Below are positions 55,380 to 63,524 of a stretch of 63,618 nucleotides of DNA, piece by piece (the first letter of the stretch is position 1; every line of letters begins with the position of its first letter). Source of the DNA: Algoriphagus sp. Its GTDB lineage: Bacteria > Bacteroidota > Bacteroidia > Cytophagales > Cyclobacteriaceae. Where the stretch lies: the NCBI RefSeq assembly GCF_029254265.1, contig NZ_JAQWXX010000080.1, forward strand, positions 1 to 63,618, given 5' to 3'. A program made the translations under genes and the position numbers. The notes under the pieces are model-generated. The model saw only the letters and a list, made by a program, of their open reading frames with translations, ran no database searches and was not told the origin of the DNA.

Positions 55380-56787
55380 GCTACTCTTAACCTTAGTGCT
55401 ACTGGCTGGATTTGGGTCGGTTTCACTTGCGCAAAGTTTGGATGACTACCTCATCAAAGCTGCCGAAAATAATCCTGAGTTGAAGGCTGCTTACAATAAC
55501 TACTTGGCTGCTTCAGAGCGGGGAAATCAAGTCAGTCTTCCTGATCCGGAACTTCAGGTTGGATTCTTCTTTCGTCCGATGGAGCGATTCATGGGAAATC
55601 AGCAGGCAGATATCCGACTGATGCAAATGTTTCCTTGGTTTGGAACGCTGAAAACACAAGAATCTGAAGCTAATCAAATGGCTTTGGCCCGATACCAGCT
55701 TTTCTTGAATGCTAAAAACAACTTGTTCTATCAATTTAGAATTGCCTGGTATGCCCTGGCAGAATTGCAGCAGGAAATCAGAATCACTGAAGAAAACCTG
55801 GAAATTCTTCGCAAATACGAGCGAATGGCTTTGATCCGCTTTGAAAGCGCATCTTCTTCGGCCGCCGGTCCAAATTCGACTCCAATGGCATCGTCCTCAA
55901 ACTCCAGCGTTTCCGCAGGTGCAGGAGGAATGAATGCGATGAGCAATTCATCCCAAAGCATGTCAAGTTCAAGCAAAAGCTCGGGAATGTCAAGCCCTTC
56001 TGAGATGAGTGCCACTGGACCGGGAATGACGGATGTGCTTCGAATTCGAATGCAAATCAATGTGTTAGAAAATGATTTACAATTACTTGAAGCAAACAAA
56101 CTCCCGCTTCAAGTGGAGCTGAATAAGCTGATGAATGGAGATCTAGACTCGGAAATCGCTAACCCTGAGCCCTTGTTGCCTTTCGAACTGAGTATCGACA
56201 AGCAACTTATCCTAGATAGTATCAGCGCAAACAATCCCATGCTCGCCATGTATGATGCTGAGCTGATGGCGTTGGAATCTCAAAAGGAAATGGCAAAACT
56301 TGATGGTAGACCCATGCTCGGAGCAGGAGTAAATTACATGCCTTTCAAACCTCGAATCGAAGATGGCATGTCCATGGGTGGTAATGATATGATCATGCCC
56401 ATGGTGACTATGAGCCTTCCGATCTACCGAAAGAAAACCAATGCCAGGATCAAAGAAGCTGAACTGCTTCAGGAATCTGTTCGATTCAAAAAAGAAAACA
56501 CCTTGAATCAATTGGAGATTGCTTGGTCAAAAGCGATCCGGGATTTTGAAGATGCGAATCGGAAAGTCACCCTCTATGACTCACAATTGGAACTGGCAAA
56601 GCAAAACTTAAGCTTACTACTCACCGCCTATGCCACCAATGGCCAAGATTTCGAAGAAGTACTTCGTGCCCAGCAATTAGTGTTGGATTATGAATTTTCG
56701 AAAATCGCTGCCATCACCAAACAACATAATGCGATAGCCATGCTGGATATGCTTTCAGCTGCTTCGCTTCACTCTTATTCTAATTAA
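55372..56787 (+). CDS. cusC: TolC-family outer-membrane efflux protein (CusC-like)
   Basis: This 471-aa protein is the outer-membrane channel of the efflux complex. A signal peptide (residues 1-21) precedes the two TolC repeats (PELKAAYNNYLAASERGNQ and PEVxxLMYDAELMALESQKE regions). A Ser/Met-rich low-complexity insert (about 161-221, with many SSS, SGM and GGM) sits in the first repeat and is absent from ordinary TolC proteins. It overlaps cusA and is four bases before cusB, which shows tight coupling. Copper contact by the Met residues is only inference. Confidence 0.88.
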   Translation: MTKLLLTLVLLAGFGSVSLAQSLDDYLIKAAENNPELKAAYNNYLAASERGNQVSLPDPELQVGFFFRPMERFMGNQQADIRLMQMFPWFGTLKTQESEANQMALARYQLFLNAKNNLFYQFRIAWYALAELQQEIRITEENLEILRKYERMALIRFESASSSAAGPNSTPMASSSNSSVSAGAGGMNAMSNSSQSMSSSSKSSGMSSPSEMSATGPGMTDVLRIRMQINVLENDLQLLEANKLPLQVELNKLMNGDLDSEIANPEPLLPFELSIDKQLILDSISANNPMLAMYDAELMALESQKEMAKLDGRPMLGAGVNYMPFKPRIEDGMSMGGNDMIMPMVTMSLPIYRKKTNARIKEAELLQESVRFKKENTLNQLEIAWSKAIRDFEDANRKVTLYDSQLELAKQNLSLLLTAYATNGQDFEEVLRAQQLVLDYEFSKIAAITKQHNAIAMLDMLSAASLHSYSN

Positions 56788-56791
56788 TCAC

Positions 56792-58513
56792 ATGGAAACT
56801 CAAACTAGAAAGTCATACCTATTTGGCGGATTGATCCTTTTAATCGGGATCAGCATCGGCTGGTTGATCAGTCCATCCGAACCAAAAGTTGCGGATGATG
56901 CACATGAGCATGGCGTGGAAGCTTTGGCAAATCAACTTTGGACTTGCTCTATGCATCCTCAGATTAAATTGAATGAGCCCGGAGATTGTCCTATTTGTGG
57001 GATGGATTTGATTCCGCTGGTTTCAGGAAACAGGTCTGGATCTTCCAACCCAATGGTTCATGAAATGACTCCGGAAGCCATTGCCATGGCAAATATCCAG
57101 ACGACCATCGTAGGTGCAATGACCAGTGATGGAGAATTAAGCCTAACCGGAAAAATCGAAGCAGATGAGCGCCAAAACGCATCAGTAACTGCTAAGTTTC
57201 CCGGAAGAATTGAAAAGCTCTTTGTCAGCTTTACCGGAGAGAAAGTCAAGGTTGGACAGCGACTTGCCACCGTCTATTCTCCAGAATTAGTGACCGCTCA
57301 GAAAGAACTCTTGGAAGCAGCAAAGACCAAACAGACTTTCCCTGAACTGTATCAGGCAGCGCTGGAGAAACTCCGACTTTGGAAATTGACTGAGGCTCAA
57401 ATTTCCAACATTGAAAATTCAGGGACAGCAATCACAGCTTTTGAGATCCTAGCCAGTCATAGCGGAATTGTCACCCAGCGGAATATTGCTGTTGGGGACT
57501 ATGTCAATACCGGAACTGTGCTTTTCAATGTAGTTGACCTGGATAAAATCTGGGTTATGCTTGATGCCTACGAATCTGACTTGCCACTGGTCGCAGTCGG
57601 CAATCCGATTTCGTTCACGGCAGCAGGAATTCCAGGGCAAACTTTTACCGCAAAAGTCACTTACATCGATCCAATTATTAATCCCGCAACTCGTGCAGCA
57701 TCGCTACGAGCAGAGCTGGCAAATCCGAACGGAAAGCTTTTGCCGGAAATGTTTGTTTCTGCAAAAGTGAAAACAAATTCCAAAGCACAGAACGCATCCA
57801 TAGCAATTCCTCGAACTGCTTTGCTTTGGTCTGGTAAGCGTTCCATAGTCTATGTGAAAGTTCCCAATGCCGAATACCCTTCTTTTGAGATGCGGGAAAT
57901 TACTATTGGCTCCAAAATTGGTGAAATGTACAGCGTAGAGGCTGGTTTGGAAGCCGGCGAAGAGATTGTTACCAATGGTGTATTTGCCATTGATGCAGCA
58001 TCACAATTAGCGGGAGGTTATAGCATGATGAATCGCCCAGAGAACAAAAAGATAGAAGTTTCTACTATTTTCCAGTCTCAACTCACCCAGTTAACCGAGG
58101 AATATTTCAAAGTGAAAAACAGCTTGGTTAGTGATGATGCTTTAGCCACTCAAAAGGCAGCAGCTGCTGTACAAAGTAGCCTTTCTAAAGTGGATATGAG
58201 TTTGGTCAAAGGTCCTGCCCATGATCAATGGATGGTGATTCGAAGCGAAATCCAAAAAGCTGCAGGGATGATCACAAAGGAGTCTGAAATCGCAAATCAA
58301 CGCCGGCATTTCTCTCCACTTTCCCAAGCATTTCTGGAGTTAACAGAGACTTTTGGATTGACAAAAGACAAGGTATATAAGGAATATTGCCCGATGGCTT
58401 TTGATGACAAAGGAGCTTATTGGCTTAGTGAATCTGAAGAAATTCGTAACCCCTACTTTGGAAAATCCATGTTGGCTTGCGGAGAAGTGACAGAGACATT
58501 TTTGCGGAAATAG
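56792..58513 (+). CDS. cusB: Metal-efflux membrane fusion protein (CusB) with HMBD and DUF3347
   Basis: This 573-aa periplasmic adaptor links CusA and CusC. After an N-terminal membrane anchor (about 9-26), residues 49-76 hold a heavy-metal-binding domain (YHS-type): WTCSMHPQIKLNEPGDCPIC. The adaptor beta-barrel and hairpin follow (GRIEKLFVSFTGEKVKVGQR; TGTVLFNVVDLDKIWVMLDA). The C-terminal ~140 residues form a DUF3347 domain ending CPMAFDDKGAYWLSESEEIR and LACGEV. The free-standing DUF3347 lipoprotein downstream repeats this domain, so both probably handle the same metal. Confidence 0.9.
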   Translation: METQTRKSYLFGGLILLIGISIGWLISPSEPKVADDAHEHGVEALANQLWTCSMHPQIKLNEPGDCPICGMDLIPLVSGNRSGSSNPMVHEMTPEAIAMANIQTTIVGAMTSDGELSLTGKIEADERQNASVTAKFPGRIEKLFVSFTGEKVKVGQRLATVYSPELVTAQKELLEAAKTKQTFPELYQAALEKLRLWKLTEAQISNIENSGTAITAFEILASHSGIVTQRNIAVGDYVNTGTVLFNVVDLDKIWVMLDAYESDLPLVAVGNPISFTAAGIPGQTFTAKVTYIDPIINPATRAASLRAELANPNGKLLPEMFVSAKVKTNSKAQNASIAIPRTALLWSGKRSIVYVKVPNAEYPSFEMREITIGSKIGEMYSVEAGLEAGEEIVTNGVFAIDAASQLAGGYSMMNRPENKKIEVSTIFQSQLTQLTEEYFKVKNSLVSDDALATQKAAAAVQSSLSKVDMSLVKGPAHDQWMVIRSEIQKAAGMITKESEIANQRRHFSPLSQAFLELTETFGLTKDKVYKEYCPMAFDDKGAYWLSESEEIRNPYFGKSMLACGEVTETFLRK

Positions 58514-58579
58514 GCAGTGGGCAGTGAGCAGTGGGCAGTAATCAGTTGGCAGTAAGCAGTGGCAGTAAGCAGTGGCAGA
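58514..58579. repeat. Degenerate GCAGT-rich tandem repeat
   Basis: About nine copies of the core GCAGT, joined by g/a-rich links (GCAGTGGGCAGT, GCAGTAAGCAGT), start directly after the cusB stop codon. Similar CAGT-rich filler is also seen in the tail of the CHY gene. I take it as an intergenic repeat common in this group. Confidence 0.8.
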
Positions 58580-58666
58580 GGTCCAAATTATTTAAGTGAA
58601 GAATTTTCAATCTGCTTTCCATGCAAATTTCTAACTCTTGGGCTCACTGAGGTTTACCTTAGGAAT

Positions 58667-59395
58667 TTATGCCGTTCGAACAAAGTAGGCGTTGAAAGTT
58701 GCATAATATTTCAGTGAATATCCATAAGATTGAAGGTATAAGATTACTTCATCCGACTTCAAAAAGTCAGGATCCAGAGAAAAAGAATGCATCTCAATGA
58801 CAATAACTCTTGGTTGATATTGCTCTAAATCAATTGACTTCAAAACTTTGAAATCATAGCCTTCGACGTCAATAGAAAGCAGATGAATCGCTTGTCCTTT
58901 TGGTAAATTGCTATCCAAAATTTCATTCAGCGTTCTGGTTTTCAGGTTTTGTTTATCCCCAAATTCCCAACGCTTAGAGTTGTTAATCATGACCTCTTTA
59001 CTGGCTGTACTAACCCTGTTTTCCTTTGAAATATAAAAAGTCACTTCCTCCACTTCGTCAGAGACGAGACTGCAAATAGAAATATCTCTTGTTCTGATTT
59101 TTTTGTGTTTATCGATCAATGATTTATTGCCATCAATGCAAATCCCCGAACCTCCATTCAAATAAAAAAGAAAAGTATTTGAGTCATGAATAGGGTCATT
59201 ACAGCCCACATCTATGTAAAAAAGATCGTTATCACGGATATCACGGAGAAGCATATATAAGATCATATCCTCCCCGGTTTGTGAGAAAACAAACTTAGTC
59301 TTCAAGTTGAAAAGTCTTCTAAATCCTATGAGAATTAAAAACTTCAGGTAAACCCAGGTTCCGGCGGACTTTATAAGCTTATGTATTTTTATCAT
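58667..59395 (-). CDS. FkbM-family methyltransferase
   Basis: This 242-aa SAM-dependent methyltransferase belongs to the FkbM family, whose members methylate sugars or polyketide hydroxyls. Motif I is DLFYIDVGCNDPIHDSNTF near residue 57, and LLSIDVEGYDFKVLKSIDL near residue 173 is the second signature. It has no signal peptide but a hydrophobic N-terminal stretch (residues 10-28). It lies on the opposite strand inside the metal-efflux cluster, with no glycan or polyketide gene nearby, so it looks like an insertion. Confidence 0.87.
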   Translation of the reverse strand: MIKIHKLIKSAGTWVYLKFLILIGFRRLFNLKTKFVFSQTGEDMILYMLLRDIRDNDLFYIDVGCNDPIHDSNTFLFYLNGGSGICIDGNKSLIDKHKKIRTRDISICSLVSDEVEEVTFYISKENRVSTASKEVMINNSKRWEFGDKQNLKTRTLNEILDSNLPKGQAIHLLSIDVEGYDFKVLKSIDLEQYQPRVIVIEMHSFSLDPDFLKSDEVILYLQSYGYSLKYYATFNAYFVRTA

Positions 59396-59499
59396 AAAAG
59401 AGATTTTCTAGCATTAATCATTTAAAAATTCACCTCACTGCAAATTTTACGACCGTTAAAATTAGCAATCTTTTAAAGTGATTCTCAAAATAGGTATTT

Positions 59500-59649
59500 C
59501 TAGCCCAAGGACTCCACAAACTTTAAATCTCCTTCAATTTTCTTACGCTCAGGAATCTCCCGATTAGATAATCCTTTCTGATTTAAAAGCTTTTTCGCTG
59601 TCATCCTTTGATGAAATACTTTTGAGCATAGCATTTTAACTTTAGGCAT
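59500..59649 (-). CDS. Possible 49-aa basic protein
   Basis: A 49-codon frame (ATG 59649, TAG 59500-59502) reads MPKVKMLCSKVFHQRMTAKK followed by LLNQKGLSNREIPERKKIEG. It is basic and lacks a membrane helix. It lies in the 300-base gap between the FkbM and PepSY genes, where no other gene is seen. No family is recognised, and it may be a remnant or chance. Confidence 0.3.
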   Translation of the reverse strand: MPKVKMLCSKVFHQRMTAKKLLNQKGLSNREIPERKKIEGDLKFVESLG

Positions 59650-59695
59650 TCTAACCTTTCTTTGTGCAGCTTAGCTTGTACTTCAGGATCAATTC

Positions 59696-60379
59696 ATGAA
59701 AAAAAACAATCAATACTTCGCTCGTAAAATTCATCGATTCCTGGGAGTATTTATCGGTATTCAATTCCTTCTCTGGACGATTTCCGGTTTGTATTTCAGT
59801 TGGACCGATATCGATGAGATTCATGGAGACCAATTTCACGAGACGCATATGATGCATCAATCGGCCAGCGATCTGGTGAATCCTGCTTCATTGGATTCTA
59901 CGCTTGAAATCTCGACCATGGAACTCCGCTTTGTGATCCATCAGCCTTATTATTGGGTGAATGAAAAACAACTTTACGATGCTAAAACCGGCGCGCCTCA
60001 TGGAGAAATCTCCGAAGCCGAAGCCAAAGAAATTGCTCAAATCTACATCAAGGGCGAATATGGAATTCGCAAAGCGGAATACCTGGCTGAAACCGGTTCG
60101 CACCACGAGTACCGAGGTCGTCCCCTACCCGCTTGGGCGATCCATTTTGAGCATCCTGAGAACCTAACCGCCTATATCGATGCCAAGAGTGGAAACTTTG
60201 AACGGGTACGTCACCGAAGCTGGCGCTGGTTTGACTTCCTCTGGATGTTCCATACCATGGACTATGCCGGCAGGGACAATTTCAACAATCTCCTGCTTCG
60301 TGTGTTTTCATTGGCGGGATTGGCAGCGGTTGGCTCTGGGTTTACCTTGTTTTTTATGACGAGGAAAAAAAGAAAATAA
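59696..60379 (+). CDS. PepSY-domain membrane protein
   Basis: This 227-aa protein has an N-terminal helix (FLGVFIGIQFLLWTISGLYF, residues 15-34), a periplasmic PepSY-type body and a C-terminal helix (LAGLAAVGSGFTLFF). The PepSY-like part includes SEAEAKEIAQIYIKG near residue 103 and HRSWRWFDFLWMFHTMDYAG near residue 178. Such proteins often accompany metal-transport genes. The role may be to assist copper handling, but this is inference. It is followed by a perfect palindrome and the DUF3347 lipoprotein gene. Confidence 0.82.
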   Translation: MKKNNQYFARKIHRFLGVFIGIQFLLWTISGLYFSWTDIDEIHGDQFHETHMMHQSASDLVNPASLDSTLEISTMELRFVIHQPYYWVNEKQLYDAKTGAPHGEISEAEAKEIAQIYIKGEYGIRKAEYLAETGSHHEYRGRPLPAWAIHFEHPENLTAYIDAKSGNFERVRHRSWRWFDFLWMFHTMDYAGRDNFNNLLLRVFSLAGLAAVGSGFTLFFMTRKKRK

Positions 60380-60380
60380 G

Positions 60381-60398
60381 CCCCGATAGCTATCGGGG
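60381..60398. repeat. Perfect 18-base palindrome
   Basis: CCCCGATAGCTATCGGGG begins one base after the PepSY gene stop. No T-run follows, so it is not a standard terminator. It may be a repeated palindromic element or a hairpin that protects the mRNA. Confidence 0.75.
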
Positions 60399-60460
60399 GA
60401 GATTAAGAGCTCCTCAATTGTGGGGAAATTGTAAACGAATAGAAAATAAACACTTATAAA

Positions 60461-61018
60461 ATGACAAATTTAAAAAACACCCTTTTGCTGGCCTGTGCGG
60501 TAAGTTTGACTTTTGCCTGCTCGGAGAAAACTTCAAACCAAGAAGAAAACATACAAGAATTACATGAGGCTGAATCCAGCGAATCAACGGAGTCTATTCC
60601 TGCTGCCTCGGTATCATTTAGCAACGAAGGAACTACTGCTATCATCAATTCCTACTTGGACCTGAAAGATCAACTCGTAGCTACTGACGGTGAAAAAGCC
60701 AGTGCCGAAGCAAAGAACCTTCTTTCAGTTTTAGAGAATTCCCAGATTCAAAGCAAGGAGAATCTGAAGGTGGCTGTGGAACAAATCGCTAATTCTACTG
60801 ATCCAGAAGTGCAGCGTGTGGCTTTTGACCTCCTATCCCAACAAATCTTGATTTTGGCGAAAAGCGAAATGTTAACAGAAGGGAAATTGTACAAGCAATT
60901 CTGTCCTATGGCTAAAAACAATGAAGGAGCTTTCTGGCTCAGTGCTTCAGATCAAATCAGAAATCCATATTTCGGTGACAAAATGCTGACTTGCGGTTCG
61001 GTTGAGGAAGAGATTTAA
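60461..61018 (+). CDS. Free-standing DUF3347 lipoprotein
   Basis: This 185-aa protein has a lipoprotein signal (LTFACSEK, Cys near residue 20), an acidic Ser/Glu-rich linker (about 22-48), then a DUF3347 domain. Its end FCPMAKNNEGAFWLSASDQI and NPYFGDKMLTCG align closely with the CusB C-terminus (YCPMAFDDKGAYWLSESEEI, NPYFGKSMLACG). The conserved Cys and Met residues suggest copper binding. It probably acts in the periplasm with CusB as a metal carrier. A terminator follows. Confidence 0.84.
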   Translation: MTNLKNTLLLACAVSLTFACSEKTSNQEENIQELHEAESSESTESIPAASVSFSNEGTTAIINSYLDLKDQLVATDGEKASAEAKNLLSVLENSQIQSKENLKVAVEQIANSTDPEVQRVAFDLLSQQILILAKSEMLTEGKLYKQFCPMAKNNEGAFWLSASDQIRNPYFGDKMLTCGSVEEEI

Positions 61019-61051
61019 TCGTCAATCTGATTTTAAATTACCAATTCAAAT

Positions 61052-61091
61052 AAAAGCGTAGCCCTGAAGCGATTCGGGGCTTCGCTTTTTT
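61052..61091 (+). terminator. Rho-independent terminator
   Basis: Stem AAGCGTAGCCC / GGGCTTCGCTT with one T-T mismatch, followed by a T-run. It ends the metal-efflux cluster. Confidence 0.7.
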
Positions 61092-61496
61092 GATTTTGGA
61101 GGTCGGTTTTACCAACGCTGTTCGACATTTGCACTGTCGAACCTTGATCTTAGGATTTTGAATCCGAATAAAAAATCCCTTTCCGTAGCTCCTTGGAAAT
61201 AGAATTTCCCTAATCGTAGTCCATTATAGGAACCGGGATGTATGCTTGCTTATTTCTTGGGAGTAGTACTCTTTGCTCAGCTCTAAAAAAATCGGTTCCT
61301 CCACACCATAAAACAGATCAAGTATCACCCATTGCATTCCGATAATTGTCGCGGATCCCGCCTAGGCAAATTGACTGGTCCCAGAAGGGCTAGTTCAAAC
61401 TTTCTTAATTCTTACCTAACAATTTTTCTAATCGGTTCTTTCTGAAACTAATTCTTCTTATATCTTTAGGAAGTTCTTTTTTACTAACGTTTTTTC
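61092..61496. other. Gene-free boundary region
   Basis: About 400 bases without a convincing gene. An inverted repeat GTTCGACA (61120-61127) / TGTCGAAC (61135-61142) with a 7-base loop is present. A 28-codon minus-strand frame (61251-61337) is unsupported. The region separates the copper cluster from the decayed restriction-modification gene. Confidence 0.4.
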
Positions 61497-63524
61497 ATGA
61501 CTGTTTCCTAATACTTACAAAGCATCAATACCCGATATAAGCTTGGACATGCCACTGAACATACCTTCAGAGGCGATCTTCAACACCTCATCGAGTCACT
61601 TGTTCCGAATATCTCCGCTACCAACGAACCTAAGCGCCAAGCTTGCGGTGCGCCGGATTACATTCTGACAAATAAAAAGGAAATCCCTGTCGGCTTCATC
61701 GAAGCAAAGGATATAGGAGATTCAGATTTGACTGGTGCCAAAAAGAATGGAAATAAAGAACAATTTGACCGATACAAGGGCTCGCTGGACAATCTGATCT
61801 TTACCGATTACTTGGATTTCTATTATTACAAAAACGGGGAACTGGTGTCTTCTATCCGCATCGGCGTAGTGGATAATGGTAAAATCCTTCCGCTTCCACA
61901 TAATTTCCCTACCTTCGAACTCCTGATCAGGGACTTTACCACGCACATCAGCCAAAGCATCAAAAGCCCGAAGAAACTCGCCGAGATGATGGCGGGCAAA
62001 GCGCGGATGCTGGCCAATGTTATCGAGAATTCCCTCAATTCCGATGAGATCAATCAGGAAAATTCTACCCTGCGGGAGCAGATGAATGCCTTCAAGGAAA
62101 TCCTGATTCACGACATTACGGCAAAGGAATTTTCGGATGTCTATGCCCAGACGATCTCCTACGGGATGTTTGCGGCGCGGCTTTACGATGAATCACTGGA
62201 TACCTTTTCCCGTCAGGAAGCTGCCGAACTGATCCCCAAGTCCAATCCTTTTCTGCGAAAGCTTTTCCAATACATCGCCGGCTACGACCTGGACGATCGG
62301 ATCAAATGGATCGTGGATGCGCTGGCGGATATCTTCCGGGCGGCGGATGTGAATGCCATTCTGAGCAACTTTGGCAAGGCTACCCAGACCGAGGATCCCA
62401 TCATCCACTTTTACGAGACGTTCCTGAGTACCTACGATCCCAAGCTGCGCAAAGCCCGGGGCGTATGGTACACCCCGCATCCCGTGGTGAATTTTATCAT
62501 CCGTGCCGTGGATGATATTCTGATCGATGAGTTTGACCTGCCGATGGGACTGGCGGATACCTCCAAAACCACCATCAAAGTGCCCATCGCGACGCATGAC
62601 AAGCGCTTCTCCGGAGGAATGCGCGAAGTGGATCAGGAAGTACATCGGGTACAGTTCCTCGATCCTGCTACTGGCACAGGAACTTTTGTGGCCGAGGCGA
62701 TCAAGCATATTTACTCCAAATTCAAAGGACAGCAGGGCCTCTGGAATTCCTATGTGGAAAATCACCTGCTGCCCCGCATCAACGGCTTCGAACTTCTGAT
62801 GGCATCCTATGCCATGGCACATCTGAAGCTGGATCTGCTGCTGAAGCAAACGGGCTACACCGGCACCAAAGGTCAGCGATTCCGAATCTATCTCACCAAT
62901 TCCCTAGAGGAATACCACAAGGATACAGGTACACTCTTTGCCAACTGGCTTTCTGCCGAAGCCAACGAAGCCAATCAGATTAAACGCGATGCGCCAGTGA
63001 TGATCGTGGCAGGAAATCCGCCATATAGCGGAGAAAGTGCGAATAAAGGCGAGTGGATTATGAATCTGATGGAGGATTATAAAAAGGAACCAGGGGGAAA
63101 GGAAAAACTCAAAGAGCAAAACTCAAAGTTCATCAATGACGACTATGTGAAGTTTATCCGCTATGGACAGCATTTTATTGAGAAAAATGGAAGCGGAATC
63201 CTAGCCTTTATTAATCCTCATGGATTTTTGGATAATCCTACTTTCCGGGGAATGCGATGGAATCTGCTAAAAACCTTTGATAAAATCTATTCGATTGATT
63301 TGCATGGAAATAGTAAGAAAAAAGAAACATCTCCTGATGGATCGAAAGATGAAAATGTTTTTGATATTCAACAAGGTGTTTCAATTAATATGCTTATTAA
63401 AACAGGGAAAAAGAATACAGCTGATTTAGGCAATGTATATTTATTTGATTTATTTGGAAAAAGAGATGAAAAATATAATTTCTTGTCAAACACTTTATTA
63501 AAAGAGGTTCTACCCTTAAGTTAG
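61497..63524 (+). pseudogene. Broken type ISP-like restriction-modification gene
   Basis: Reading from ATG 61497, the frame is MTVS, then TAA at 61509-61511, then 671 open codons. The stop-free remainder has a nuclease-like CGAPDYILTNKKEIPVGFIE followed by AKD (PD-(D/E)xK pattern), a Eco57I-type methylase motif I FLDPATGTGTFVAEAI and motif IV VIVAGNPPYSGES. No ATG, GTG or TTG occurs between the TAA and a TTG at 61728, and that start would lose the nuclease motif. The 3' end is cut at about 63506 by an insertion sequence, so the target-recognition region is missing. Codon 61560-62960 is much richer in GC than its neighbours, suggesting transfer. Confidence 0.75.

Noticed and set aside
58514..58579. 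CRISPR-like array after cusB
   Set aside because: The repeats are short, irregular, without spacers of fixed length and without cas genes; they are filler-type GCAGT repeats.
61251..61337. 28-codon minus-strand ORF (MQWVILDLFYGVEEP...)
   Set aside because: The hydrophobic, protein-like look could be a remnant of a lost gene, but 28 codons without any other support is too little to call.
61092..61496. tRNA-linked attachment site before the restriction-modification gene
   Set aside because: No tRNA cloverleaf or direct repeat was found near the boundary; only a short inverted repeat at 61120-61142 is present.
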